Positions 1 through 9,886 of a DNA stretch of 64,000 bases are shown here, one piece after another (positions within the stretch are counted from its first letter, which is position 1; every line of letters starts with the position of its first letter). The DNA is from Halichondria panicea. Lineage: Eukaryota; Porifera; Demospongiae; Suberitida; Halichondriidae. The position numbers and the translations under genes were made by a program. The notes beneath the pieces are model-generated. The model was given only the letters and a program-made list of their open reading frames with translations, did no database searches and was not told the DNA's origin. The stretch lies in the NCBI RefSeq assembly GCF_963675165.1, contig NC_087377.1, forward strand, positions 12,882,632 to 12,946,631, read 5' to 3'.

Positions 1-59
1 CAACATGTACTTCTATATATAGGTACAGGGACACCTTCGTCAATAAGTACACTTGCTTT

Positions 60-422
60 TCAGAGTACTTCTGGATATAGTTTTTCCTTAATACATCCGA
101 TCACCTTGAAAGGTATGGTGTGTGACTGTTTCAGACTCTGCGTCTGAATAGTCCGGGGTTCCATTGGCCGAAAACAAACAGCAATTCCCCTCACTATTAT
201 TACCATCTTGTCTTGTGGATGTAGCACTTGCCACTTCCAAATAACAAACACCTTGCCGTCTTTAATTCTCAATCCATCGACATTGACCACATTGGCAAAC
301 TCAGGTGTGAATACTAATGAGGAAGAATGCTCGAGCTCATCAAAATCTTCATTTTTTGTCGTATCTTGAACTGGTTTGGCAACAACAAGATCATTTTGGA
401 GTTGAATGAGCGTCACATGCAC
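60..422 (-). CDS. Unrecognised 120-residue open frame
   Basis: An open frame of 120 codons on the minus strand with no motif I recognise. It has mixed hydrophobic/charged composition (GLRIKDGKVFVIWKWQVL near residues 50-67) that reads more like protein than a chance frame, but there is no signal peptide, membrane helix or cysteine pattern. It lies upstream of a Ginger-type transposon gene on the other strand and could be a second gene of that transposon or an exon of a gene that starts outside the exposed sequence. No function is proposed. Confidence 0.3.
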   Translation of the reverse strand: MHVTLIQLQNDLVVAKPVQDTTKNEDFDELEHSSSLVFTPEFANVVNVDGLRIKDGKVFVIWKWQVLHPQDKMVIIVRGIAVCFRPMEPRTIQTQSLKQSHTIPFKVIGCIKEKLYPEVL

Positions 423-815
423 ATTAACTGTGAACGAGAATGGATTATTAAAACGTAAAACAGAGAATAAAACTAACTTGTGCGTTTAGCCTAGCTGCTT
501 TGCGACCACTTTCAGTCAAGTATTGAGCTGCTCCCTCCCACAGTCGAACACAGGGCGGATGAGATTTTGGCCAGGCTTCTCAATAGCTGGCCTTTGTTGC
601 ATGTAGCATGCATGTACGGTCCACTTTATACGTATATACATTGTCAAAGGAGGCCTCAGGCTCTTCTGCTGTGGTACATGCATGGCCCTGGATATAACTT
701 CTTTTAATCATAGATGATGGCTTCTTATAGCTGGTTGTTTTGGAGTGTTCCCTGACATGATTCTATTGATGGCAAGCTCTTTGCTCCAGGCTGTCTTGCT
801 TTCAGCTTGTTGGTT
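423..815. other. Intergenic, no gene seen
   Basis: No credible reading frame or repeat was found in this stretch apart from short ATGCATG runs. Confidence 0.5.
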
Positions 816-880
816 AGTCTCACGAATCAGCCGCCCTTCCTAGGTCTCTCACTTAGGAAGGGCGGCTAATTCATGAGACT
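816..880. repeat. Foldback repeat, 27-bp arms
   Basis: 816-842 and 854-880 are inverted copies of each other (AGTCTCACGAATCAGCCGCC on the left arm) with two mismatches, around an 11-base loop. A third, related end (GGGGGCTGATCCATGAGACT) stands at 1361-1380 in the orientation expected of the right terminus of a longer element beginning at 815. Flanks show no clear target duplication. Probably the remains of a non-autonomous DNA transposon. Confidence 0.7.
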
Positions 881-1723
881 GGCATGCAATTAACACAACG
901 GCAATTAGAGACCTAATGAGCAAAGGTTAAGTGCTTCGCGCCTCTCTTGATGTAGTTTTGTTGCACACGCTGGAATTCCAGCGGCTCAATCAGATTGACT
1001 TATTCTAGTCAGGTGATATTATAGGAGGCAATAAAGAACTGCACGTTGCTCAACGCATTTGGATAATCATTAACGCATGCATTACGCATGGTAAACGCTT
1101 CATACATAGACGCTGCTACGAAGCATAAGCAAGCCAAGCAGGGGTCCTTGGGCACAGAGAGTTAGCACCACAGGCAAAAGACATACATGTAATAGATTGA
1201 AGCACCTTCTTCAGAGATAGAGAGATGCCTGCGCTTGACGCTTTGTACAATTAACAAATACGCGGGGGCGTAAGGTCAGGAATTGATTACATTCCATTGG
1301 TCTGGCACATTCCACTGTGAAATGACCTCAAGACAAGAGTGCTCAGACCCCTTCTTAGGAGGGGGCTGATCCATGAGACTAGCCTAAGGTGTGGGTGACT
1401 CCCCCAGGAGTAAATGACTCCCATGCGCATGTTTGTTCCCGCCAACAATGTAAGTATACAGTAGCAAGAGTACATTCATGCACTCCTCATAGACATAGTA
1501 GAGAATGAAGAGCCATGCAGGATGAAGAGCAAGGTTAGTAGTAGCATGCAAGGTAGCAATGAAGCAAGTGTTCATCCTGTAGTAGACAGCAAGTGACAGC
1601 TGGAATGTAGACATATAAATGTGTGAAGAGCAAAGTTGCAAGATTAATTGTTCTATCCTGTAGTTGACAGCAAGTGACAGCTAGGATCTATAGTATAAAA
1701 CCATGCAGTGATCGTTCACAGTC
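881..1723. other. Intergenic with transposon end and GAGTCATT-type repeat
   Basis: Contains the third copy of the 816-880 foldback terminus (1355-1380) and, just after it, a short block with AATGACTCCC motifs (about 1389-1430). The same motif recurs in direct and inverted form at 6124-6245. No gene is supported; short frames here are low quality. Confidence 0.5.
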
Positions 1724-4407
1724 ATGTCATTTGAAGAAGGCAGCAAGAAATGGAGAATTTACAAGAGAATGAAAACTATTTACGAAAAGGAGAATACCCT
1801 CCTACTATTAACAGCAAAACAGAGAAGGCAAACTTTAGAAGAAAATACAGGCAGAACTTTAAGTTTGAAAATGGTAGCCTCTATTACAAGAAGCACACCA
1901 AAGCTGCTGATGCAGCTGACTGGAGGATATGTGTGCGCAGCAATGAGGAGAAATCAAGAATCCTCGAAGATTGCCATGCAGGTATAATAATTATTATGGC
2001 TTTGGTAAAATGATAATAGTAGGTAATAGAGCATGTATGCTATTATACCAATTGATGCATGCATGCAGGAACAGCTGGTGGCCACTTTGGAAGAGATAGA
2101 ACTATAGACAAGATATGTTCTAGATTCTACTGGAAGTTGATGGTGGAGGAGATCCGAAAGTATGTAAAGAACTGCAGCCAGTGCCAGAGAATGAACCCAG
2201 CATTTGTAAAGACAAATGCCAAACTCCATCCGATATCTGTACAACCCAAAGTCTGGCATCAGGTATATATATACTATAATTTTTATGGCATTGCATAATA
2301 ATTATAATGACAGATTTGTTTTGAGCACAATCATATAAATTATATATATTAATTATAATTATGCATGTAATTCACTTTATAGGTTGGCATAGACTTGATA
2401 GGACCTTTGCCGATTACACCCAATGGCAGCAAATATGTGGTAACATTGGTCGATTATTTTAGCAAATGGGCTGAAGCAGCCCCATTCCCTGACAAAACTG
2501 CATTTGGAGTGGCAATGTTCCTGTACAACTTGTTTTGTCGGTAAGCTATGCATGTGTGTGAAATTGTAATCACATGCATCTCTACACATAATTATAATAA
2601 CACGTATTTAATGATTATGGTTATACATCCACGCAGGTTTGGGTTTTGTGAGGTGCTGATATCAGACCAAGGCCGTGAGTTTGTTAATCAGGTCAACACA
2701 GAGCTTTTTCGATTCACTGGAACAGAGCACAGGGTCACTTCAGCTTATACCACCCACAAACCAACAGGCTAACTGAACGTTTCAATCAAACACTTCAAAC
2801 AGCACTACTCAAATATGTGAATGACTCACAGACCGACTGGGACTACCACTTGCCCGCTATTCTCTTTGCTTATAGGACGAGTAAGCAAAAGGCAACGAAG
2901 TATTCACCTTTCGAGTTGATGTTCTGTCGGTGAGCCAACCCTAAGACTGGAAAGACCCTAAAAAAGGCTGTTAACCAACAGTGGTTAAAGCATTACCATG
3001 GCTCAGACTCCAAAAAACCTCTCTTGGATCAACATAGTTCTCTCTCGGATCCTTCCGAATTATCAGACAACCATCACGATGAATCTCTCGATCAGTTTAA
3101 CCCTTCTTTGACGAGTATACTCCTGTGAAAGACCCATGCAAGCAAGGTATATAATGCATGTGTCTCTAGATTTTGAAGCTAATTATAATTACATTACATT
3201 TCTCTTTACGATATTAATTTAATGTTTCTTTATAATTATGCACTCCATTTTTAGAAACTGTGGGAAAAAATTGTGATTTTCCCTCTTCTCACAAGCCAGA
3301 CGCCCCCTCCTCTCACAAGCCAGATGCTCACTCCTCTCGCAAGCGAGACGCCCCCTTCTCTCACGTTAAGACTGCATCCTCTATGGAGCCACCTTTGAAG
3401 AAGCAAAGGACTACTCAGTCTGTAACAAGAAAGGTATATAGTTATATACTTGTTAACAGGAGCTATCGTTAATTACAATTATTATTAATAATTATGTGCA
3501 TGCACACTATTATACCGTTCATTATAATTATTGTGTGCACATTCGACAGAATTCAAGCTACTGGGTGAAGGTTTGGACCTGAGGACGGGAGACAAGGATG
3601 TAGTTCTTGCTGAGAGCGGGATGCTTTCTGACCGTCATATGTATGCTGCCCACAAACTAATGAGAATGCAATTTCCAAATATTGCTTCTGGTTCAGAAGA
3701 TGTCCTTTCCTGCAGTCACTATAGTAGTGAAGCCACAGGTATAATTTCTACTTAAATTAATAGTAGTATTATTTATATACATAATTATATACCTCATCCT
3801 CATCCTTGGCCGTATAATTATAATAATTATATCATATATCCTATATACAGCCGTGCAGATATTCTTTGTAACAGAGAGGCATCACTGGATTGTGACAGCA
3901 CTCATCAAGGGGGAACTTTTCCTCTTTGATAGCTGCTTCCAATATGGGAAAGACCTGGAGCCAAGTGCTGAGTTGCAAATCGCACAGATGTATAAGCCTT
4001 TAATAGCGCACAATGGGCTGTTACTGTCTGTGGCCTCCATTCAACAGCAGAGCAGTGGCAGTAACAACTGTGGTTTGTTTGCAATTGCCGCTGCATACCA
4101 CGCACTGCAAGGAGACAATCTGGATACCATCACCCTAAATGAAGACAAAATGAGGCCACATCTTGTGCGTTGCTTTGAAAATGAGAAACTCAGAAGATTT
4201 CCAAAGTCAAAAGATGTTAGTAGCCGCAAGAGACAAGAAAGATTTTCCAGCATAGTAATTACGATATACTGCCCTTGTCTCCGCCCTGACTGTTATGATG
4301 AAATGGTCCAGTGCGATACGTGTAATGTGTGGTATCATTATAAATGTGTTCGTATTAAAGTATCTCCACTTGGAGATTGGTTTTGTCCTACTTGTAGATC
4401 TAGATAG
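1724..4407 (+). pseudogene. Ginger-type DNA transposon gene: integrase + Ulp1-like protease + PHD (frameshifted)
   Basis: A multi-exon transposon gene with GT-AG introns: about 1750-1981, 2069-2262, 2393-2540, 2637-about 2930, 3255-3433, 3550-3738 and 3851-4407. The first exons give an H2C2 zinc-binding segment (GGHFGRDRT through NCSQCQRMNP) and a DDE integrase core (VGIDLIGPL, then ISDQGREF). The last exon gives a Ulp1/C48-like cysteine protease (RHHWIV histidine, FDSCF aspartate, GSNNCGLFAI cysteine) followed by a PHD finger (CPCLRPDCYDEMVQCDTC to DWFCPTC). Exon 3255-3433 has an 8-residue SSHKPDAP-type repeat. There is no reverse transcriptase, gag or protease of the retroelement type, and introns interrupt the integrase, which fits Ginger cut-and-paste elements. 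The integrase frame shifts near 2752 and again reaches a stop near 2930, so this copy cannot make a whole protein. Terminal repeats were not located. Confidence 0.75.
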
Positions 4408-4600
4408 AATTTTTTTAGCATTTCGTTATCTTCCACTAGCTGTTTTTGTTTATACACTGTTAATTTGCACTGTTATTTTGTTTGTTTTTCATGCACTGTA
4501 GATCTATTTAATGTAAGTTATTTTGATGGATGTTGTTGTATTATAAGTGTTGCTTTACAGTGACCGTGAGACGTGTTAAAATGTGAACAGAGTGTACAAT

Positions 4601-5862
4601 CATAGATACTGTACACTCCGTGGATGTGAAACACTTCCGCCCACTACCAAAAGTCCTGAAACACTCATTGCAACGGATGACACGGACCGAGTATCCGAAA
4701 TTCCCTATAGTATACGGAATCTACTGCATGGATACAATAATAACAGTAACTACGTGTGAGTGATAGGATAACTGAAGCTCCCAGTCCAAGTTCTTCCAGT
4801 GCTAACTGATTCTCTGCGCAGGGAGAGCCAAGAGAGATGTTTATGAATGAAAGTGGAAATGCAGAAATCATATTGGAACGTGATCTTGCTACATGTACAC
4901 TGCTGACTTAATTTTTGTGATGACATTGTATATATAGCACAGCATGTATGCACACAGAATATTATATAGGCAGGCATCCATGCACGAAGATAGACTTAGT
5001 AATAGACAACTAAATGGACAACTAAAACTGATTTAAAGTTGAAGGAGGATTCTTCTTCGTCTTATCGCTACTTGTGCTCGTACACTTGTTTGTTAGTCTT
5101 GCATCAGGGAATAATTATACTCCTTTCCGCTTCCTTTGGTGATAGAGCATTACCTAAATTAAAAAAGTATGTTAGTAATAATAATTTACTCAGGCCGCTG
5201 TTGTACGATCATGTATGCATTATCATCATACAGTACATTTGTATGAGTAAACATGTTCACCACAAAAAGACACGCTTTCCTGAAATAACAAAACATTTAC
5301 TGAGGGTCAAAATAGATTCTCCTGGTATAAGGACATCTATATTATTGAATGACCATATCATTTAAGTGATGGAGCTTTTTGTTGGCAAGATCGCCTAACC
5401 ACAATTAAGATAGGTACTGTTGAACACCTATTTTTGACCTATCATTCAGTTTGCTGCTAGCCTTATATACATTTCCTTAAGTGCTGAACACATTCTCCCA
5501 GTACTTCACTTCATAGACTAACAGGAAAGCAAAGCGAAATGTTCCAACCATAAACCCAACCAAAGATCGCCTAACCACAAACTTGTCACCTAGTAAGTTA
5601 CAGACAAAAATGAGCTCCAAAAGGCTATCCACTAATAATGTAGGCTCAATATACATGCTCTATGATAGACTTACCTCCCACCTACGAGTACAGCAAGCCT
5701 TCTCCTCAACTGAAGCCACAAGTGCGCAGCTGTGCAAGAAAAACAACACTAAAAATGTCCATTTCTGCAGCTGGGTGCCGTTGCAGTGAGTGAACAGGAA
5801 TACTCCGTAATCTACCCGTATACTACCTACGTTTCACATCCACGGAGTGTACAGTATCTATG
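4601..5862. mobile_element. Non-autonomous DNA transposon with perfect 32-bp TIRs and 7-bp target duplication
   Basis: 4601-4632 and 5831-5862 are exact inverted repeats (start CATAGATACTGTACACTCCG). They are flanked directly by GTACAAT at 4594-4600 and again at 5863-5869, a clean 7-bp target duplication. The 1,262-bp body holds no convincing gene; short frames at 5039-5365 and 5583-5789 show no recognisable motif. A phrase GATCGCCTAACCACAA occurs twice inside (near 5389 and 5566). The intact ends suggest a fairly recent insertion. The superfamily is not clear from the ends. Confidence 0.9.
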
Positions 5863-5869
5863 GTACAAT

Positions 5870-6123
5870 GTAGTATAAGTACTATAGGTACTAATAGCTA
5901 GACTGAACCAGTTTACAATAAGGAACAGCTATAATTATATAGTCAATACGTTATTCTATATAACATTTGTATTAAACAGGTCTCTCACAGATAGCATGCA
6001 TGCAGTCCTGATAACAGTCTTGAGCTTGATTGTATAGTCACACTGTGACAGGTTTTGAGGATGTACTTAGTATAGCCCCTGAAGTACGTCTCTTTAGCTC
6101 TATGGCAGTGTTCGTATAAATTT
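5870..6123. other. Intergenic, nothing seen
   Basis: AT-rich sequence with no gene or repeat that I can support. Confidence 0.5.
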
Positions 6124-6245
6124 CGGGGGAGTCATTTTTTCCAGGGGGGAGTCATTCGTGACTAGGAGTCAGTGACCGGGGGAGTCATTTATTCCTAGGT
6201 GTGAGTGACCGGGAGTCACTGGTGACTATAGGTAGGAGTGACCGG
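6124..6245. repeat. Cluster of GGGAGTCATT/GAGTGACC motifs
   Basis: At least six close variants of GGGAGTCATT, GGGAGTCACT and GTGACCGGGA follow each other in about 120 bases. Inverted matches lie at 1389-1430. It looks like a degenerate minisatellite or piled-up transposon ends. Confidence 0.5.
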
Positions 6246-6530
6246 GAGAGACTTAGTGCCGAGCATTAAGCGTATCCCATATCATTATAGGAGAGACTTA
6301 GTGCCCTCAATCATAAAGCATATCCCATATTATTATAGGAGAGATTTAGTGCCGATCATTAAATGTTTCCTATAGTATATAGGAGAGCTTTAATGCCAAT
6401 GGACATTAATGCTCTCCTATATACCTGGGGAAATTGTTTAATGCACATGCATTATAAAAATGCCTCATAGTATATAGGAGAGATATAGTGCCGACGAGCA
6501 TTAAAGCTCTCCTATATACTTGGGGCACTT
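6245..6530. repeat. Degenerate tandem repeat, unit about 45 bp
   Basis: Units beginning TATAGGAGAGACTTAGTGCC recur at about 6245, 6291, 6339, 6383 and 6474, each followed by a short variable part ending in CCCATATTATTATAG or CCTATAGTATATAG. Two later units contain self-complementary halves (GGAGAGCTTTAATGCC against GGACATTAATGCTCTCC), so they can form hairpins. The repeat stops just before the proline-rich frame. Confidence 0.75.
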
Positions 6531-7077
6531 TTTTCCTTTAGTGACATATTATCCGGACCCTTCAATGCCCCAACCACCTATCACTCCAATGCCTCAACCA
6601 CCCGTGACTCCAACCCCTCAGCCACCCCTCACTCCAATGCCTCAGCCACCTGTGACTCCAACGCCTCAGCCACCCCTCACTCCAATGCCTCAGTTACTCC
6701 TCACACCAATGCCTCAGCTACCCGTCGCTCCAGGGCCCTCTGTCGTCTCTCCACTGTTCATCGATCGCGACTGTATTGCTTTTTTATTGGAGATGTTTTC
6801 TAATAGTACTAGCCAGCAACTCAGGACACTTCTGGAAGTAACTGGTCATGACTTGAATAGAGTTGTGGATATTTTCCCGCTGTCTGTCTACAGAAGTTGC
6901 TGCACAAAGTCCAAATCAAGAAGACAGCAAGTGAGAGCCCTTGTTTGAGAATTAATGAAGATGAAGATGAGGACGATTGGGTGTTTTCAGCTATTGCCTT
7001 CTACAAAAGCTCCAGGGTTATGAAAGATGGACAGCTTATAGGGTAGCGATCATTGGGCAGCCAGGAATTGATCTGGT
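6520..7077 (+). pseudogene. Proline-rich / CUE-like / HECT-like fragment, split over three frames
   Basis: 6520-6945 encodes a run of eight-residue MPQPPVTP-type repeats (24-bp DNA repeat), then a segment with the hydrophobic spacing of a CUE/UBA-like three-helix domain (CIAFLLEMFSNSTSQQLRTL to HDLNRVVDIF). From 6951 a second frame reads an acidic stretch and DWVFSAIAFYK. From 7019 a third frame reads YRVAIIGQPGIDL and stops at a good splice donor (GGTAAGT at 7075-7081). The last two pieces resemble the start of a HECT ubiquitin-ligase domain as seen in many invertebrate transposon-borne HECT genes. That resemblance is from memory of the family. No following exon was found. Probably the truncated, frameshifted relic of a ubiquitin-ligase-like gene. 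Confidence 0.45.
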
Positions 7078-7081
7078 AAGT

Positions 7082-7780
7082 ATGGCATGTTACACTTGTG
7101 TTAAAATACCCCGGCCTGGTACATTACTCACGCTAGTTTGAATGTATACATGTGCACATAGGGGATCACGTTTTGTAAGTGGCTATATATATGACCACAT
7201 TCCCATGTATTCAGAGTCACTAAGTGGTTGAACCTACATGCACATATTGTACGCAATACAGGGCTGCAGTTTGCAAGCACTTAGTCGCTAACTGGAACTA
7301 CGAAACTTGATCCCCGAGTATACGTTGAAGTTAGCCACCTTATTTTATAGGCTCCTGGTTTAACTGTTCGCGAAAATATTATTCATTGATTTTACAATCG
7401 TTTTAACATCGATTCGACGACAGTTATTTTCAGTAGTGTTTGTCAAACTAGAGCCCATTTGAAGAGCTTACCAGCCAACTATAATTGACTTGATTGTCCC
7501 ATTCTCAAGACATTATGAGCAATCGCATGCATGCGCTTAATCAGGTATCTGATATATACGTTGTCCGTATAATATTCAAATGGACCAAATGCTCAATATA
7601 ATTATTTATGCCCATTGACAGTGGGAACTTATTAATTATGAGCAGATTTATCTATAGATGGTAATTTACTTTATAATAGCAATCACTACTATGATAATGT
7701 ATAGCATAATTATAACTTAAACAGCGTTTTCCATTGCAGTGTGTACATGCAGTAAGTAAGTATAATTAGTATACACATCT
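7082..7780. other. Intergenic, nothing supported
   Basis: AT-rich sequence without a credible frame or a clear repeat; several ATGCATG and TAATTATA motifs. Confidence 0.5.
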
Positions 7781-8560
7781 AATTTTAGACCGTTTACTGT
7801 ATACCAGGAGCATGCACCTGTTTTTCAGGTCCGACAACTGTGCGCCTAAATATTAATTTTTGCTGAATCAATATTTCATATAACTTGCCTTAAAAGGTAC
7901 GTGTCTAGATTGAATTAGTCCTCTGCGTATTGTCATAATAGATCTAGCTATGTGTGCAGTTTTAGTTAGAGCTCTAAATCTCTCAAGAACGTCTGTAAAG
8001 AGGAATACTGATTCAGCAAAATTCATGTTAGGTGCACGATTGTCGGACCTCCTCTGGGTTTATTGTAGCTACACAAACACTTACATGTATACCCAAAACT
8101 ATAACAGTTGATCATGAATGGGTCATCAAAATAATATTATGTCAATGATCTTTTCCACATCAATCTCCTTATAAGTCACATAAAACAAAATGGTGCACTT
8201 CAGAAGTAATCATTGTATACTTGTAAGTGTATAGCTGTGTCATTGCTGAGCCAAGGTAGGGATAATACTATATAATTATGGTATGAATGTTTAGTGATTA
8301 GTGTCAATGTTTAGTCCTGCAGGCTACCGCATGCAGGACTAGTGCTGCCAGTTGAGAGAACCACTGGACTGGGTTGTATACCAGAGGGTAGGACTGTCAG
8401 CTATGAGTGTAGAATCAACGATCAATATTCGAGACGATCAATAATCGGTGCCGATTGCTTTGAAGTGAGAAGTGCACAACAAATTTTTTTCCATGTACAG
8501 GTGGGCCAGGTCCTCTCTGCAACATCTGTGCAAAAAATCCAACTCAGAGTCTTGATGTAG
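7781..8560 (+). pseudogene. Decayed duplicate of the 14.74-15.14 kb receptor start
   Basis: From about 7787 to 8410 this follows 14743-15143 almost base for base with indels: upstream flank, acceptor TTTAGTCCTGCAG, and the first 40 codons of an Ig-like exon (LPVERTTGLGCIPEGRTVSY). After that the similarity ends and the frame is not Ig-like. A 4-base TGCA insertion at 8330-8335 lies inside the exon and would break the join to it. This is a relic, not an expressed gene. Confidence 0.75.
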
Positions 8561-8610
8561 GCAGTGGTAACTGCTGAAGTACACAAACCGGAGATATTAA
8601 TGTTCACCAT

Positions 8611-9166
8611 AAATTACTTGTTTTTGACAAGAGGATATAACTCCCGTCTAGTGTATAGCTAGAGAAAACTAACTACATAAAACTGTAGAGTAGCTAGCCT
8701 TTGGGCTTGAACTGGCACAAAAACTGATATCTAATCTTTCTGCTGTTGCGTTATCTGAGCTGTTTTGTTGTACTACTACACACAATGCATGTTCGTTTCT
8801 GCGCATGCGCACTGTACTCTATTGCCATGTGGATCATTGATGTGTTCTTGGCAGCAGACCCTATTAACTAAGGTATGTCTGTATAGGATGACAATGAGGA
8901 TAGTGCCAACTAATGAGAATAAGTACTAGCTATCTATGATATAGATCCATGAGAGATGAAAATAAACCCAGCCTTGGCCTTGAACCCTTAAACCTATTTA
9001 GCTAAACCATAACTCAGTGTTTTTCCCACTTGGCTATCAAGGCAGCACATGAAATTGCTGTAAACCTTTCATGTAGCCTTCTGAATGATTTGATTTGAAT
9101 GATGTTCTATTTTATTAGATTAACATCAGAAGATCGGTTGCGTCATATTAAGTATATGCTGTAGGC
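8611..9166. other. Intergenic, nothing supported
   Basis: No gene or recognisable repeat. A long non-coding stretch upstream of the transposase fragment. Confidence 0.5.
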
Positions 9167-9841
9167 ATGCAAGCGTTAAAACTAAGGACGATTCAAAGTA
9201 ATCCGAAAAAGCACTTCCATTCTCCACCAGCTATTGTAAGAAGTCGAGATGTAAGCTACAAACTTTGGACAGAAGAGAACATGTCTCGTGCTCTATATGC
9301 AGTTGAAAGTAAAGGCTTGACTACAACTCAAGCTGCCATTGAGTATAATGTCCCTCGGTCTACCTTGTGTGATAGAGTTAGTCACAAAGTAGAACCTGGA
9401 GCGAAAAGTGGGCCAAGCAAGTACTTAAATGATATAGAAGAATGTGAACTTGTTGATTTTCTCCTGCGGTGTGCCAAAATCGGATACCCAAAGTCTCGTA
9501 AACAAGTCATGGGTATTGTTCAGAGGGTATTAGACGTTAACGGTGTCATGCGTGTTGTAAGTGATGGGTGGTGGACCTCATTTAGCAGACGTCATCCCAG
9601 GTTAACCCTTCGTAATCCCTCTTCTCTCAGTAGAGCACGTGCAGCTGCATCAAATATCGACACACTCAATGACTATTTTGATCTACTCGAGGAAACAATT
9701 GATATGTACAATTTACGAGACCGTCCTGAGCTATATTTCAACATGGATGAATCTGGGATGCCTCTTAACATTAGCTCTAACACAGCCGTATGCGAATATT
9801 CTCCCACTTCAGAAAATTGTAACCATGACCACCCAGGCTGA
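9167..9841 (+). pseudogene. Pogo/jerky-type transposase, truncated after the first catalytic aspartate
   Basis: The 224-residue frame starts with an HTH_psq-like segment (GLTTTQAAIEYNVPRSTLCD, about residues 50-70). A CENP-B-type second DNA-binding region follows (CELVDFLLRCAKIGYP to GWWTSFSRRHP), then the first catalytic block YFNMDESGMPLN of a pogo-family DDE domain. The other two acidic residues and the rest of the catalytic domain are absent: the frame ends in unrelated sequence within 20 residues. The transposase is therefore dead. It abuts the first recognisable part of the kinase gene, so a deletion joining the two is likely. Confidence 0.75.
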
Positions 9842-9886
9842 ACAAGCTAATTTATGTCATAACTCAACATTTCCACAAGAATTAAA

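Noticed and set aside
1724..2930. Ty3/gypsy retrotransposon
   Set aside because: The integrase looks gypsy-like, but introns interrupt it, no reverse transcriptase, gag or long terminal repeats are seen, and a Ulp1/PHD exon follows; Ginger DNA transposons fit better.
5039..5365. 108-residue frame inside the 1.26-kb element as its transposase
   Set aside because: Too short and without catalytic or DNA-binding motifs.
6245..6530. CRISPR-like array
   Set aside because: Repeat units are degenerate, contiguous and AT-rich without unique spacers, and the genome is eukaryotic.
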